The position numbers and the translations under genes were made by a program. A stretch of DNA of 64,000 nt, from assembly GCA_963691705.1 (NCBI GenBank), contig OY829543.1, positions 49,766,564 to 49,830,563 on the forward strand, read 5' to 3'. This document shows positions 1-9,545 of the stretch, one piece after another. Source of the stretch: Viola odorata. Taxonomy: Eukaryota > Streptophyta > Magnoliopsida > Malpighiales > Violaceae. Below the pieces are notes generated by a model. That model was given only the letters and a program-made list of their open reading frames with translations. It had not been told where the DNA came from and made no database searches. How positions within the stretch are numbered: position 1 is the stretch's first letter; every line of letters starts with the position of its first letter.

Positions 1-814
1 AGAATTGGCTAGTAAACTGGGTCCCGTTATCGCTGACAAGGATACGAGGCACCCCGAATCTCATGATGACTTGGTGTTTGAAAAAACGCCATGTTTTTTC
101 TGCCGTGATTGTGGCAACCGCTTCAGCTTCCGCCCACTTTGTAAAATAGTCCACAGCCACTATTACAAATTTCAGTTGGGATCTCGCCTTTGGAAATGGA
201 CCCAGGATATCAATCCCCCATTTGGCGAAAGGACAAGGGGCGATGATTTCAGATATTTCAGTGGCTGGACGTCGAGGAATTTTGGCGAATTCCTGACACT
301 TGGGACAAGTTTGCACGTAATTGTGGCAATCCCTTCGTATGGTGGGCCAGTAGAATCCTGATCTGAAAACTTGTGCCGCCATGGTGCCGCCCGACACGTG
401 CATTCCGCATATCCCTTCATGGATTTCACGCAGGGTGTGAAGACCCTCTTGTTCAGTTATACATTTGGCGGCGGGGTGAGAAAAACATCTCCGAATAAGC
501 TCCCCGTCATAGTACGTGCAGCGAGCAGCCTGTTTCAACACTTTCATTTTTTCAGCGTTACCTTCAGGTAGCTCTTCGTGCTTTAAGTACTTTATTACTG
601 GAATTCGCCAATCATTCTCAAGCTCATTCACACATAAGGAGGCTTGTTCCTCCATGAAGGACGACACCGATAGCTCACGATAATACACACCCTTTGGTAT
701 TGATGCCTCCGGATTTGCGGCCAGCTTGGCAAGGTAATCGGCTTCAGCATTTTCCTCTCTAGGAACGTGCTCGAAGCTGATTTGCATGCCCTCTTTCTTT
801 ATCTCCGTTAACTC
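1..814 (-). pseudogene. pol: Integrase, partial (zinc-binding and core, window-truncated)
   Basis: Translating the minus strand in the frame of the preceding RNase H gives the end of the RNase H domain (VPREENAEADYLAKLA), then the integrase zinc-binding domain (HEGICGMH, then CHNYVQTCPKC, an HHCC arrangement), then the catalytic core with WGIDILGPFP (first Asp) and LVSDNGTQFTSQF (second Asp). The third catalytic residue, Glu, lies beyond the window. No stop interrupts 1-814 in this frame; the block is the TGA at 815-817. Integrase would insert the cDNA into the host chromosome. Confidence 0.82.
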
Positions 815-1321
815 TCACGTTACCTTAGCGAGGTACTGCACCATGATAGGTTCTCGGGCCTGAGAGTGTCCTGAGACCTGGTCAATTATTAATTTGGAAT
901 CCCCACAAATCTTCAGACGCAGGTCTCCTGTCTGGCCAGTATCGCGCCTCCCTTTAGAAGAAAACTCTCGCCTTATTCTGAGTCCAGCTAGCAACGCCTC
1001 ATATTCGGCTGCGTTATTGGACAAAGGCTGTAAAATTCGGATAGCATACCGTATACGCATATCGTGCGGCCCATTTATGAAGATTCCGGCCCCCGCCAAT
1101 TCTTGGTTTTTGGCTCCGTCCACATGAACGATCCAAAGGTCCGTATATGTTTCAGGGAATGGGAGATCCATATCGTTCCATTCCGCTTCAGGTACACCAC
1201 TTAGAGGGTCCTCCGTGAAGGTACATTCCGCTATGAAGTCAGCCAGGACCTGGGCCTTTACGGATGGTCGAGACTGGTATCTTAAGCCATACTGCTCGAG
1301 TTCTAGTGCCCAGATCAGCAT
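815..1321 (-). pseudogene. pol: Second (archaeal-type) RNase H domain of Tat element
   Basis: The 168-aa ORF starts with the end of the pol RNase H (LEQYGLRYQSRPSVKAQVLAD), then a linker and a second RNase H fold: WIVHVDGAKNQELAGAG (first catalytic Asp), NAAEYEALLAGLRI (catalytic Glu) and LKICGDSKLIIDQVSG (second Asp). The dual RNase H is the hallmark of the Tat lineage. The residues are preserved, but an in-frame TGA at 815-817 separates it from the integrase reading that follows in the same frame. Confidence 0.8.
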
Positions 1322-1462
1322 TCTGCCTGAAGATTCAGGCTTTCAAAATATCCTCTTCAAGGGCTGGTCTGTGAGCACAATGATAGGATAAGACTGGAAG
1401 TATCGGTCCATCTTACGGGCGGCCTGTATGAGGGCGAACGCTATTTTTTCAATGCGGGCGTA

Positions 1463-2170
1463 TCACAATTCCGCGTCCTTTAAGACGTGACTCACAAAAT
1501 ACACAGGGCGATGAGAGTGGTTATCGTCTCGAACGAGGACGGCACTGACCACTTCGTCTGCTGCGCCCAAGTACAAGTATAAGGTATCGCCTACCTCGGG
1601 CCTTGTCAATAATAAGTCAGAAGATAAATATTCTTTCAGGTCCATGAACGCTTGTTCACATTCTGGGGTCCACCCAAACGTGGCTTTCTGGCGTATGACT
1701 TTAAAGAAGGGGAGGCACTTTTCTCCTTGCTTGGAGATGAACCGTCCTAGGGCGATGACGCGCCCTGCCAGTCTTTGTACTTCCTTAACGGTTCTTGGCG
1801 ATATCATATCATGTATGGCTTTAGCCTTGGAAGGATTAGGCTGGATACCTTTCTGGCTAACCACGTAGCCCAAGAATTTACCCGTCTGAAATGCAAACAT
1901 GCACTTTCGGGGGTTTAGCTTCATGCGATATTTTGTCATCACATCCAGAACTTCCTTGAGATCCCGTAGGTGATTCTGAAAGTTAGCGCTCTTCACTAGT
2001 ATGTCATCAACGTATGCTTCCACGTTTCTCCCTACTTGTTCCTCAAAAATTTTATTGGCCAATCGTTGAAACGTGGCTCCCGCGTTCTTTAGCCCAAATG
2101 GCATCGCTGTATAACAATATGTGGCTTTAGGAGTAAGGAAAGCAGTCTTCTCCTCATCCTCTAGAGCCAT
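1463..2170 (-). pseudogene. pol: Reverse transcriptase palm/thumb and RNase H, Tat lineage
   Basis: This 235-aa ORF resumes the RT after the frame break. It has MPFGLKNAGATFQRL, the YVDDILVKS catalytic block (YXDD motif) near residue 54, GYVVSQKGIQPNPSKAKAI, and the connection/RNase H start (LYLGAADEVVSAVLVRDD, PVYFVSH). It ends at a TGA inside RNase H near 1463. A further in-frame TGA lies near 1345, and reading then continues to 1321. It is a direct continuation of the upstream pol fragment and is inactive as it stands. Confidence 0.85.
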
Positions 2171-3300
2171 AGGGATTTGATGATAGAGTTGGCGTCCAAC
2201 GAGCTTAGATACGCATACCCGGCAGTTTGGTCAACCAACTGATCTATGCGAGGGAGCGGGTAGCAATCCTTAGGACAAGCATCGTTCAAATCGGTGAAGT
2301 CGATACACATACGCCAATCTCCATTGGGCTTAGGAACAAGAACCGGGTTGGCTAACCAAGTGGGATACTGTACTTCGCGAATGAAACCCGCGTTAAGGAG
2401 CTTGGCAACTTCCTTTTCTACGGCAGACGCCTTTTCAGTAGAGAACGCCCGTCGTTTCTGCTGGACTGGCCTAGCGTTAGGGTCAACGTTAAGCCTATGC
2501 TCGGCTATTTCTCGCGATATACCTGGCATATCGGCGTGTTTCCATGCGAAATTTCCTTGGCATTTGTTTAACAGCCGTGCCAGTTGAAGATTTTCCGCCG
2601 GGCTTAGTTTTTCGCTCACCAGGAAACTGGTCTCCTCTTTGCCTATCACCGGCACAGATATCATCTTGTCAAGGGGCTGAGCGCGCTTTTCATCACCCTG
2701 CTCGTAAGGGTCAGCCGCTATACACACATACTTATCACAACTCTTCTGAGTCATGAGCGAATAGCATTCCGCGGCTAATTTCTGATCGCCTTTTATCGAC
2801 ACCACTCCATCCCAGGAAGGGTATTTCATCTTTAAATGTTTTTGTGATATCGCCACTCCGAAGCGGTTGAGGAAAGGCCGTCCGAGTATGACGTTATAAG
2901 GCAGATTCAAGTCCACCACAAGGAACAACAGATTCTCTGATCGTTTGAAGGTGTCCTCTCGGAAATATACAGGTAAGGTGATTATCCCCGTGACCAGGAT
3001 AGGAGTCCCGTCCACCCCTACTATAGGTCTCTTACTAGGCGTTAGCTCATTAGTGGGGCATTTTAGGAGATTGTAAGCTTCCAGCGAAAAGAGGTTGACA
3101 GCACTCCCGTTGTCAACAAGAGTCCTTCTTATCCCATGGCTGGCAATAATAGGTGTGACTACTAGGGCGTCATTGTGGGGATAGATAACGCCCTTCTCGT
3201 CCTCCTCTGAAAATGATAAGATCATGCGATCAAGTACGCCTATCGCTCCACCTTTCTTTGTCATACCCTCTCGCGTACGCTTTTCTCCTTTCGCCACCAT
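2161..3300 (-). pseudogene. pol: Protease and N-terminal reverse transcriptase, Tat lineage
   Basis: This 379-aa ORF holds an aspartic protease near residues 50-150 (active-site block TLVDNGSAVNLFSLEAY, then NVILGRPFLNRF) followed by the start of reverse transcriptase (FIREVQYPTWLANPVLVPK, WRMCIDFTDLNDACPKDCYPLPRIDQLVD, LSSLDA). In the element's life cycle the protease matures Gag-Pol and RT copies the RNA. It ends abnormally after the first catalytic Asp block: about 4 nt appear to be missing near 2180, so the next RT block lies in a different frame. The 5' junction to gag is also frameshifted. Confidence 0.83.
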
Positions 3301-5224
3301 CGACTGTTCTGATTCATCTGTATAGGGGTCCCTCCCGCTATGATGTTAATCATCGGGAGGTCATCGTCGTCCATCGCGAAAGTTTCCTCACCCTTCCCTT
3401 CAGAAGCGCTATCGGGCTGTGGGACCCGAGGGGGTCTTGGTCGTTCGTCTGTCACTCTTCTTACAGGATTATTTCGGGCATCTTCCCTTACTTGGGTTGC
3501 GAATTCTCCCAAATATCTTTCGTCCACCAAGCGTTCTATCGCCCACTTCAACTCTCTACAAACCTCGGTGGAATGTCCCCTAGCCTTATGGAATTTACAG
3601 TAGGCATTTTCTCTTTTGCCCAAGAGCACTCCAGGTTTCGTGGGTGCTGGATAACGGATAGGAAGATTTCGGTGTTCTGCTATCGCCAGGATCTCGGCTC
3701 TTGGTACGTTCAGGGAAGGAAAGTCTGGATCATACGCCCGATTTTTATGAGCGTTCCCTTGACGCTGATGAGGGGGATCACCTTGTTTTCCTTTCGAAGA
3801 ATTTCCTTTCTGCCTATCGGAGGTTTTTGGTATATGATCTTTTCGTCTGGCGTAATCGTCAGTGTAGCGATCATCGATCAGAGGATTCGCAGGAGCGGCG
3901 GGGATGTGAGGTGCCCCAAGTGGCATATTAAATGTTCTATCCCTGTTCTCTTCTTCTTCTATTTTCGCGTAGTTGTAGGCCTTGAGCCTTAATGCGTCCA
4001 GAGATATCGGAGGATCCACCATTAAAGCCTCTTTCAATTTCTTTTCAGAGCTTCTATGGCGAAATCGATAGTGACACCTGGCGTTAACGACATTTCCAAA
4101 TCGAACCGGCTGAGAAATTCTTTTAAAGTCTCTTGAGGCTTCCGTTGTAGGTCAAATAACGCCGCGGCAGATTTCCGAATGGGAATTGTCGTACTAAATC
4201 TGCTCCGAAATTTAGATTCTAGCTGTGTAAAATTACCAATGGATCTACTAGGAAGACCTTCAAACCAGAGTCGTGCCACCCCTGATAAGGTCATGACGAA
4301 TATCTGACACAAAGCTGCATCACTGTGGGTCTGAAACTGAATGAAGTCCTTCACTTTATTAATGTGAGAAATAGGATCTTTAGTACCATCGTAAGTATCA
4401 GCGGGAAGCTTCACTCGCCTGCTGACCCTATGTCGCCTTACGCGACGGCTGAAAGGATGTCCAGAGGTATCATCAAGAATCTCACGCGCATGACGTGGGG
4501 GAGATATGTCCCCTTGTCGCCCCCTTTCTCGGGGTTCAGGTGTATGATGTCGCCTAGGAGACCGACTGTGACTTCTGGGCGAACGACTTCGATACCTCCT
4601 GCTACTGGATCTTTCACTGTATTCGGGAGATAAACTCCTGTTTGTTCCTTCCCTCCGTCCGGCCCAACGGTTCCTTAACGCCTCAAACTGCCTGTCTTCC
4701 TGGGGATAGAGTCCTTGCGGCATTTGTGGTACATAAGCCTCTACCCTTCCTTGAGTGAGCTGTACAAGACTAACCGGGGGATTTCCCGCTGACAAAGGCA
4801 TTTGGGAGTTTTCTGGAAACAACGGGGGCAAAGGTCGATCAGCAACAATAGATGGTGTGAACGTGATGCGAGGAGGAACATTAGATCCAGAAGCGCCAGG
4901 CGTGATTCTCGTGACCATGTCAGTCAAATATTCCAAGCGGGAACGAAGAGCCGCTATTTCCATAGCAAAGGGATTATCATTACTAGGCACAAATCCTCCT
5001 GAAAGAGGTGTATAAAGATCAGATCCCACAGTCTGTGATGAAGAAATAACCGTCTGCAAAGAGACAGATCCTCCGGCGATCCCGACCGAAAGGTCCAGAG
5101 ATCCCGAAATAGTTGGTTGTGACGTCATAGAGAGATCAGCAGTAGCAAAGGGGAACAACCGCCTGCGTGTTGAGAAAGGAATATTAGAGAATGTTGATCG
5201 GACCGGCTCCGATCCGGCTGTCAT
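3261..5224 (-). pseudogene. gag: gag polyprotein of Tat-lineage element, frameshifted
   Basis: Structural capsid/nucleocapsid protein that packages element RNA. One ORF (5224-4034, 396 aa) starts MTAGSEPV, has an Arg/Ser-rich stretch around residues 190-235, then the retrotransposon gag core (YDGTKDPISHINKVKDF, LSGVARLWFEGLP, LKEFLSRF). It stops at 4034 and the homologous reading continues in another frame from 4037 to 3261 (EALMVDPPISLDALRLKAYNY). The second part contains CKFHKARGHSTEVCREL, a zinc-knuckle-like segment near residue 147. The frame change near 4035 and another near 3280 break the normally continuous gag-pol reading. Family assignment is confident; function is lost in this copy. 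Confidence 0.82.
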
Positions 5225-5288
5225 AACCGTTCCACTTTCTGACCGAACAGAGCTTGGCTATTAAGGACGCTCACTTAATACACCAAAG

Positions 5289-5306
5289 CTCTCAATGAAA
5301 GCACCA
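5289..5306 (-). other. Primer-binding site of Tat-lineage element
   Basis: The minus strand reads TGGTGCTTTCATTGAGAG two bases after the LTR end. It begins TGG, as expected for pairing with a tRNA CCA tail. I did not assign the tRNA. Confidence 0.5.
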
Positions 5307-5308
5307 TT

Positions 5309-5757
5309 TGATAAGATCCGAGACCTCTTCTGAGTGGAACGGCAGACACAGGTGGCCGTACATGCGGCGGTCCACGTCGGAGATACCTGCAAAGCGCCGG
5401 AGGGGGACTCCGGCGTAGACACTCCGATGCTTAAGTCAGTTCAAGTTTTAAAAGTAGTATAGTTTCTCCAAGATGATCTCCCTCTCTCCTTCTGTTTGGT
5501 AAGGTGGGGGTATTTATAGACTGAAGTTAGCGATACCTGACAGCGATAGGGGTAGGCACCGTCTGAAGATATCGCTGCGAGCGATATCAGGTCCGTCATC
5601 GCGGGCGATAATCGAGTGAGGCCTATTTGGGGCGATATATTCTCCAATCCCCTAGGATGGGATGACGCCGTGCGTGTAAAGATGCGTGAGTTCCCCCCCG
5701 CTGAAGTCGACCATCCTAGGTAACTTCCGCCAGCCCCGGCGATAGGTTGGAATTTCA
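5309..5757 (-). repeat. 5' LTR of the Tat-lineage element
   Basis: On the minus strand this 449-bp segment starts TGAAATTCC and ends CTTATCA, two bases before a primer-binding-site-like sequence. It carries a TATA box. The second LTR lies outside the window, so the boundaries are inferred from the TG...CA ends, the LINE junction and the PBS position, not from comparison of two copies. Confidence 0.65.
5511..5518 (-). promoter_or_regulatory. TATA box in Tat-element LTR
   Basis: The minus strand reads TATAAATA here, about 290 bases upstream of the gag ATG at 5224 and inside the proposed LTR, a usual place for the retroelement promoter. Confidence 0.55.
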
Positions 5758-6079
5758 GGGAAGCGTTTAGAAACTTATCCAGGACAGACGCCGTGGCCCC
5801 AACGTTGCCGCCAGGAGCATTCCAATTGTTATCACGAATAATTACAGCCCAAAGCTTATTATCCCCTCGGAATAAGTTCCATGCTCATTTAAACATTAGA
5901 GCTTCATTTCTAGTGTTCAAACACCCAATGCCCAGGCCCCCCAAATCTAGAGGTCTCTTCGCAACCTCCCACTTGACTTTAGGGAGCCCCCTCTTAAAAT
6001 CATCCCCACTCCACATGAATCTCCGCATAATGCGCTCGCACTGACTGATAACTATTTTTGGCATCCGAAACAGCGACAT
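5758..6079 (-). pseudogene. LINE ORF2 post-RT region, truncated
   Basis: MSLFRMPKIVISQCERIMRRFMWSGDD and LGGLGIGCLNTRNEALMFK followed by a TGA where related LINEs have Trp, then a short further stretch (NLFRGDNKLWAVII) up to the Tat LTR boundary. The zf-RVT-like C-terminus is absent here and should lie beyond the Tat element. Confidence 0.75.
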
Positions 6080-6208
6080 ATTCTACATTGGGATACTAGC
6101 CAAAACTGATTTGATGAGGGTAATTCTTCCCCCCACCGACAGGAGCGCTCTTTTCCAACTAGCGAGCTTCCTCCTCATTCCTTGAACTAGGAAATCCCAA
6201 CTGGAAAT

Positions 6209-6637
6209 TCACCTCGGATTCAAGCCAACATAGGAACCTAAGTATCGAAACGGCAACTTCTCATATCTGCACCCCGTACGACGAGCCTGAACTTCACCCG
6301 AAGCTTTGCAAACATTAATTCCCACCAAGGTACTTTTGTGATAGTTAACCTTCAGCCCTGAATAAGCATCGAACCAACGTAAAATACCCTTGACATACTG
6401 AATTTCCTTTTCGTCGTTGCGGACAAAAATGAGTGTATCATCCGCGAACTGAAGGTGAGTAATCCTCCAACCAAGGATCTCATTACCCACACCTCTAAGC
6501 AAACCACAACTTTGCGCTCTCCTAATCAACTGGTTCATACCCTCCGCTGCAATATTAAATAAAAATGGAGACATCGAGCAGCCCTGTCGCAGGCCGTGCC
6601 CAACCCTGAATTCCCCCAACGGAGACCCATTTATCAA
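6209..6637 (-). pseudogene. LINE ORF2 reverse transcriptase, FADD catalytic block
   Basis: Continuation of the RT after a stop: MINGSPLGEFRVGHGLRQGCSMSPFLF, then LQFADDTLIFV, the catalytic (Y/F)XDD motif, then GLKVNYHKSTLVGIN and LPFRYLGSYVG. These are in normal order for plant L1-type LINEs. It ends at a TGA near 6209; downstream reading is in pieces. Confidence 0.87.
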
Positions 6638-6673
6638 GACTGAGACTCTGGCTGTACCTAAGCATTGCTGGAT

Positions 6674-7903
6674 CTACCCCCTCCACTTTGTACTAAACCC
6701 CATGTGAGACATGACATCGTCCAGATAGCCCCAGTCAACTGAATCGTAAGCCTTTTCAAAGTCCAGCTTGAAAAGTAACCCCTGTTCCTTGGACTTTTGC
6801 AAGAAACTAGTGACTTTGTTAGCTAATAAAACACAATCAAGGATGTGTCTCTCTCTGATGAAACCGTACTGATCTTCACTAACGATAGACCTGATCACTG
6901 AACTCAGACGATTAGCAAGTAGTTTGGATATAATCTTGTAAAAGCAGCTTATAAGACTAATGAGACGGAACTCTCTAAAACGTTTGGCAGAAGACACCTT
7001 CGGAATGAGAGTGAGGAAAGAAGCATTTGCTCCCCTCGGAAATCTCCCAGTTCTAAAAAACTCCTTCACAAACAGACACATATCCGAACCAATGATATCC
7101 CAAGCTTTCTGGACAAAGCGCATAGAGAAGCCATCAGGCCCCGGGGTCTTGTCCCCACCACAGGAGTTGACCGCCTCCCAAATTTCCTCTACCGAGGCCT
7201 CCCTATCAAGCCCTTCGACCTCATAATCACTCAGCTTAGGAAACCCAATATCCGCTAGCCTAGGCCTATCCCACCTGTCAGCTTGGAAAAATTGAGAATA
7301 ATGTCTCACGGTTGCTGCTTTTACCTCTTCTGGGGTCATGGCCCTCCCCTGATCATGAATAATCTTCGAAATGCTATTATTCCTGATCTGCACTTTGGCC
7401 ATGACATGGAAAAACTTGGTATTCCGATCGCATAACAAATCCCTCTTAAAATGGGACTTTTGTTGCCACATTTTGCAGACATGGCCTTGTTGATCCCACA
7501 TGGCCGAAAGATCACTCATTTTTTCTGCTTGTTCCTCTTCCCCCAAACTCCGCACGTCCTCAATCTTGTCCCATGCATCCACTTTGCCTTGGAGCTCTCT
7601 AAGGCAACCTTCCACGTCCCCAAAATGCCCACGATTCCAAGATTTCAGTCTCCCCTTCAACCATCTCATTTTAAGAACCACCATGTTGTCCCCCTGACAT
7701 TCGGCCGCTTCTTCAGTCCATAACCTTTTTACTAGATCCTTGAACCCGTGGGCGTCCCACCACGACCCAAAATCTCTGAACGGTTTCGGCCCCCAATTCC
7801 CCCTATTTTCCCCCACCAGTAACGGAACGTGATCAGACTCGTTTCTACCTAAGGCAGAGGCCCTAAGTTCCGGAAATCTAACACTCCACTCCGGGTGAAC
7901 CAT
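6674..7903 (-). pseudogene. LINE ORF2 reverse transcriptase, N-terminal and finger/palm
   Basis: This 409-aa ORF starts at the end of the endonuclease (ESDHVPLLV), passes a long linker and enters the non-LTR RT: CGGDKTPGPDGFSMRF near residue 244, FLTLIPKV, FREFRLISLISCFYKIISK, EDQYGFIRERHILDCVLLANK and LFKLDFEKAYDSVDW (first catalytic Asp). Non-LTR RT copies element RNA at the nicked target. The ORF ends at a TAG right after MSHMGFSTKWRG; the rest of the RT follows at 6637-6209. Confidence 0.88.
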
Positions 7904-7970
7904 AACTCGATCTATTCTACTGCGACTAACGGAATTTGCCCAGGTAAATCTTCTGCCTGAGAGGTATATC

Positions 7971-8495
7971 CTAAAACCTGCAGCGGTCTACCCACTGCTG
8001 AAAATCGGCCATACCTCTCGTCAAAACTCCCCCATGAAGTCTCTCTTCCAACCTGAGGACCTCGTTAAAGTCCCCCGCAACCATGACTAGAACCCCACTG
8101 CTCTCGATCAAAACTGCTAACTGATGCCACAAATTCCCCCGAGAAGTAGCATCCTTATACGCATACACATTTAGGAAAGCACACCGAAAGTTAGACGATG
8201 CAAGGGCCCCTTCCACCTAAATAAAACGGTCCCCGATGACGCGATTATCTTCCACAAAGTACCCCTTATCCCAAAGGGTTAACATCCCACCCAACCTCCC
8301 CACTGATGGGACAGCAATCCACGCTATCTCGTTACTACGCCATAATGAACTAATGAAAAAATCGGTGACTTCCGTTTTCTTAGTTTCCTGTAAGAAACAC
8401 ACGTCCAGCCTCTCTTTCTGAATGCTGCACTTCACGAATCGATGCTTTGCTAACGACTGCAAACCCCTACAATTCCATGATAACAATCTAACCAT
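7971..8495 (-). pseudogene. LINE ORF2 endonuclease (EEP/APE-like)
   Basis: Starts MVRLLSWNCRGLQSLAK (Asn of the endonuclease motif), followed by DVCFLQETKK (catalytic Glu), then after an in-frame TAG at 8217-8219 continues FLNVYAY and VMVAGDFNEVL (the GDFN motif). It stops again at TAG 7971. This domain nicks target DNA to prime reverse transcription. The His-containing end (RIDRVMV-type block) follows in the next fragment. Two stops make it a pseudogene. Confidence 0.82.
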
Positions 8496-8529
8496 TACCC
8501 TTGTCTGATCACGCTAGCAAAAAGAGCGA

Positions 8530-9540
8530 TTAGCACTTGGTGAAAGTTGCTACCTCCTTTTCGAAGCGAGCAATATCAAAGTGTCGCAACGATTCCTCGT
8601 TCACATTCTCAGTTAGCGACATAGCTTTACCCAACTCCCATACGTCTCCTGCAAGGATAGTCGCGTCCAGCGCTTTGTTCGCTTGTCTTATGTCTTCATC
8701 ATCCACCCGAACTCTACTTGAGAGAGATCCCGCCTCTGACTTATCCGTCACCAAGCTGCCCATGGTTCCCGCGAATTTTTTAAATTTCCCTTTTCTAACA
8801 GTGACGTATGTGCCTAACGGTACTGCAGCTCTCTTGGGACTAAATTGCGTCTCCTCCACAATTTCAGTATTTCTATTAATTCCAGGCGAACTCACTTCCT
8901 TCTGCTCCTCGTTCGCGCCTCCCATGATTACTTCTTCGTCCTCTTCTTCACTCTGGTCCCCCTCACTTAAATCCCCCTAATCTTCCAGTCAAGGTTAGAG
9001 ATGGCTCCTTGTAAAGGTTCCTCGTGACATGTCACTTTGTATTTGATCCCCCTTAGGCTTACCATGATCTCCCTGTACACAAGTGTGCTTTTTGTGGAAA
9101 TAAGAATACGTCCCACATCAAGCCTTTTTCTATCCAGCGTGTGTTCATCCACTGCGACCAATCCTCCCAACTTACTTCTTCCTATAAGTTCGAAAGTAAT
9201 CTGTCCCCACGCTTCTATTGGGATCCCAACACATTACGCCCAGCACAATCGCCCCCATCCATCGTTACCTCATTCCATTATATGACCTTAATAAACAAAT
9301 CCTTGATCACAGCATTGGTCTCCTTTAAAGCTTTTTCCAAGCAAGTTTTACTCTCAAACTCCAGGAGCACTAACCCTCGCCCCATCATCTGAGATTCGCA
9401 AACCCAACCCGCTTCTAAAACCAGTTCCTGAATCTCAGTGATATCTTCTATGCGTTTAAGAGCTCCAACAACACTCTTTTCTAGCCAAAACTCATTTTGT
9501 TCAGGGATTGTTAGCTCAATGACATCCTTGATTTCTACCG
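8530..9540 (-). pseudogene. LINE ORF1-like protein (DUF4283-like), fragmented
   Basis: Reading the minus strand from about 9540 gives an RNA-binding-like domain (FWLEKSVVGALKRI, GRGLVLLEFESKTCLEKAL), then GIPIEAWGQITFELI and LGGLVAVDE, as in plant LINE ORF1 proteins of the DUF4283 type that bind element RNA. A frame change near 8970 leads into an acidic stretch and the 131-aa ORF at 8925-8530 (MGGANEEQKEVSS...), which ends FTKC and a stop just before ORF2. The order (RNA-binding domain, acidic linker, then endonuclease ORF2) is the usual plant LINE arrangement. The copy is inactive. Confidence 0.65.
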
Positions 9541-9545
9541 TTGAC

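Larger units (their letters stand above)
1..5757 (-). mobile_element. Ty3/gypsy Tat-lineage LTR retrotransposon, truncated by window edge
   Basis: Minus-strand element reading from a 5' LTR (5309-5757) through gag, protease, reverse transcriptase, RNase H, a second (archaeal-type) RNase H and part of integrase, which runs off the window at base 1. The extra RNase H between pol RNase H and integrase, and an ACPKDCYPLPRIDQLVD-like RT block, are features of the Tat lineage. Coding is broken by at least three frame changes and several stops, so the copy is dead. The outer end at 5757 (TGAAATTCC on the minus strand) abuts LINE coding sequence, so it inserted into the LINE. The expected target duplication, GGGAA or similar (5758-5762), should recur at the other end outside the window. 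Confidence 0.9.
5758..9545 (-). mobile_element. L1-type plant LINE, decayed, 3' part displaced by Tat element
   Basis: Minus-strand non-LTR retrotransposon. ORF1-like sequence at about 9540-8530 is followed by ORF2 with AP-endonuclease (8495-7971) and reverse transcriptase (7903-6209) and the post-RT region (6079-5758). Stops and frame changes occur throughout. The coding homology runs to 5758, where the Tat LTR begins, so the LINE 3' end and poly(A) should sit on the far side of that element. The 5' end near 9545 is approximate and ORF1 looks 5'-truncated; no start codon was found for it. Confidence 0.85.

Noticed and set aside
5..361. 118-aa plus-strand ORF
   Set aside because: Antisense to a continuous minus-strand integrase reading with HHCC and two core Asp residues.
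3213..3992. 259-aa plus-strand ORF
   Set aside because: Antisense shadow of the Tat gag/zinc-knuckle region; no protein features of its own.
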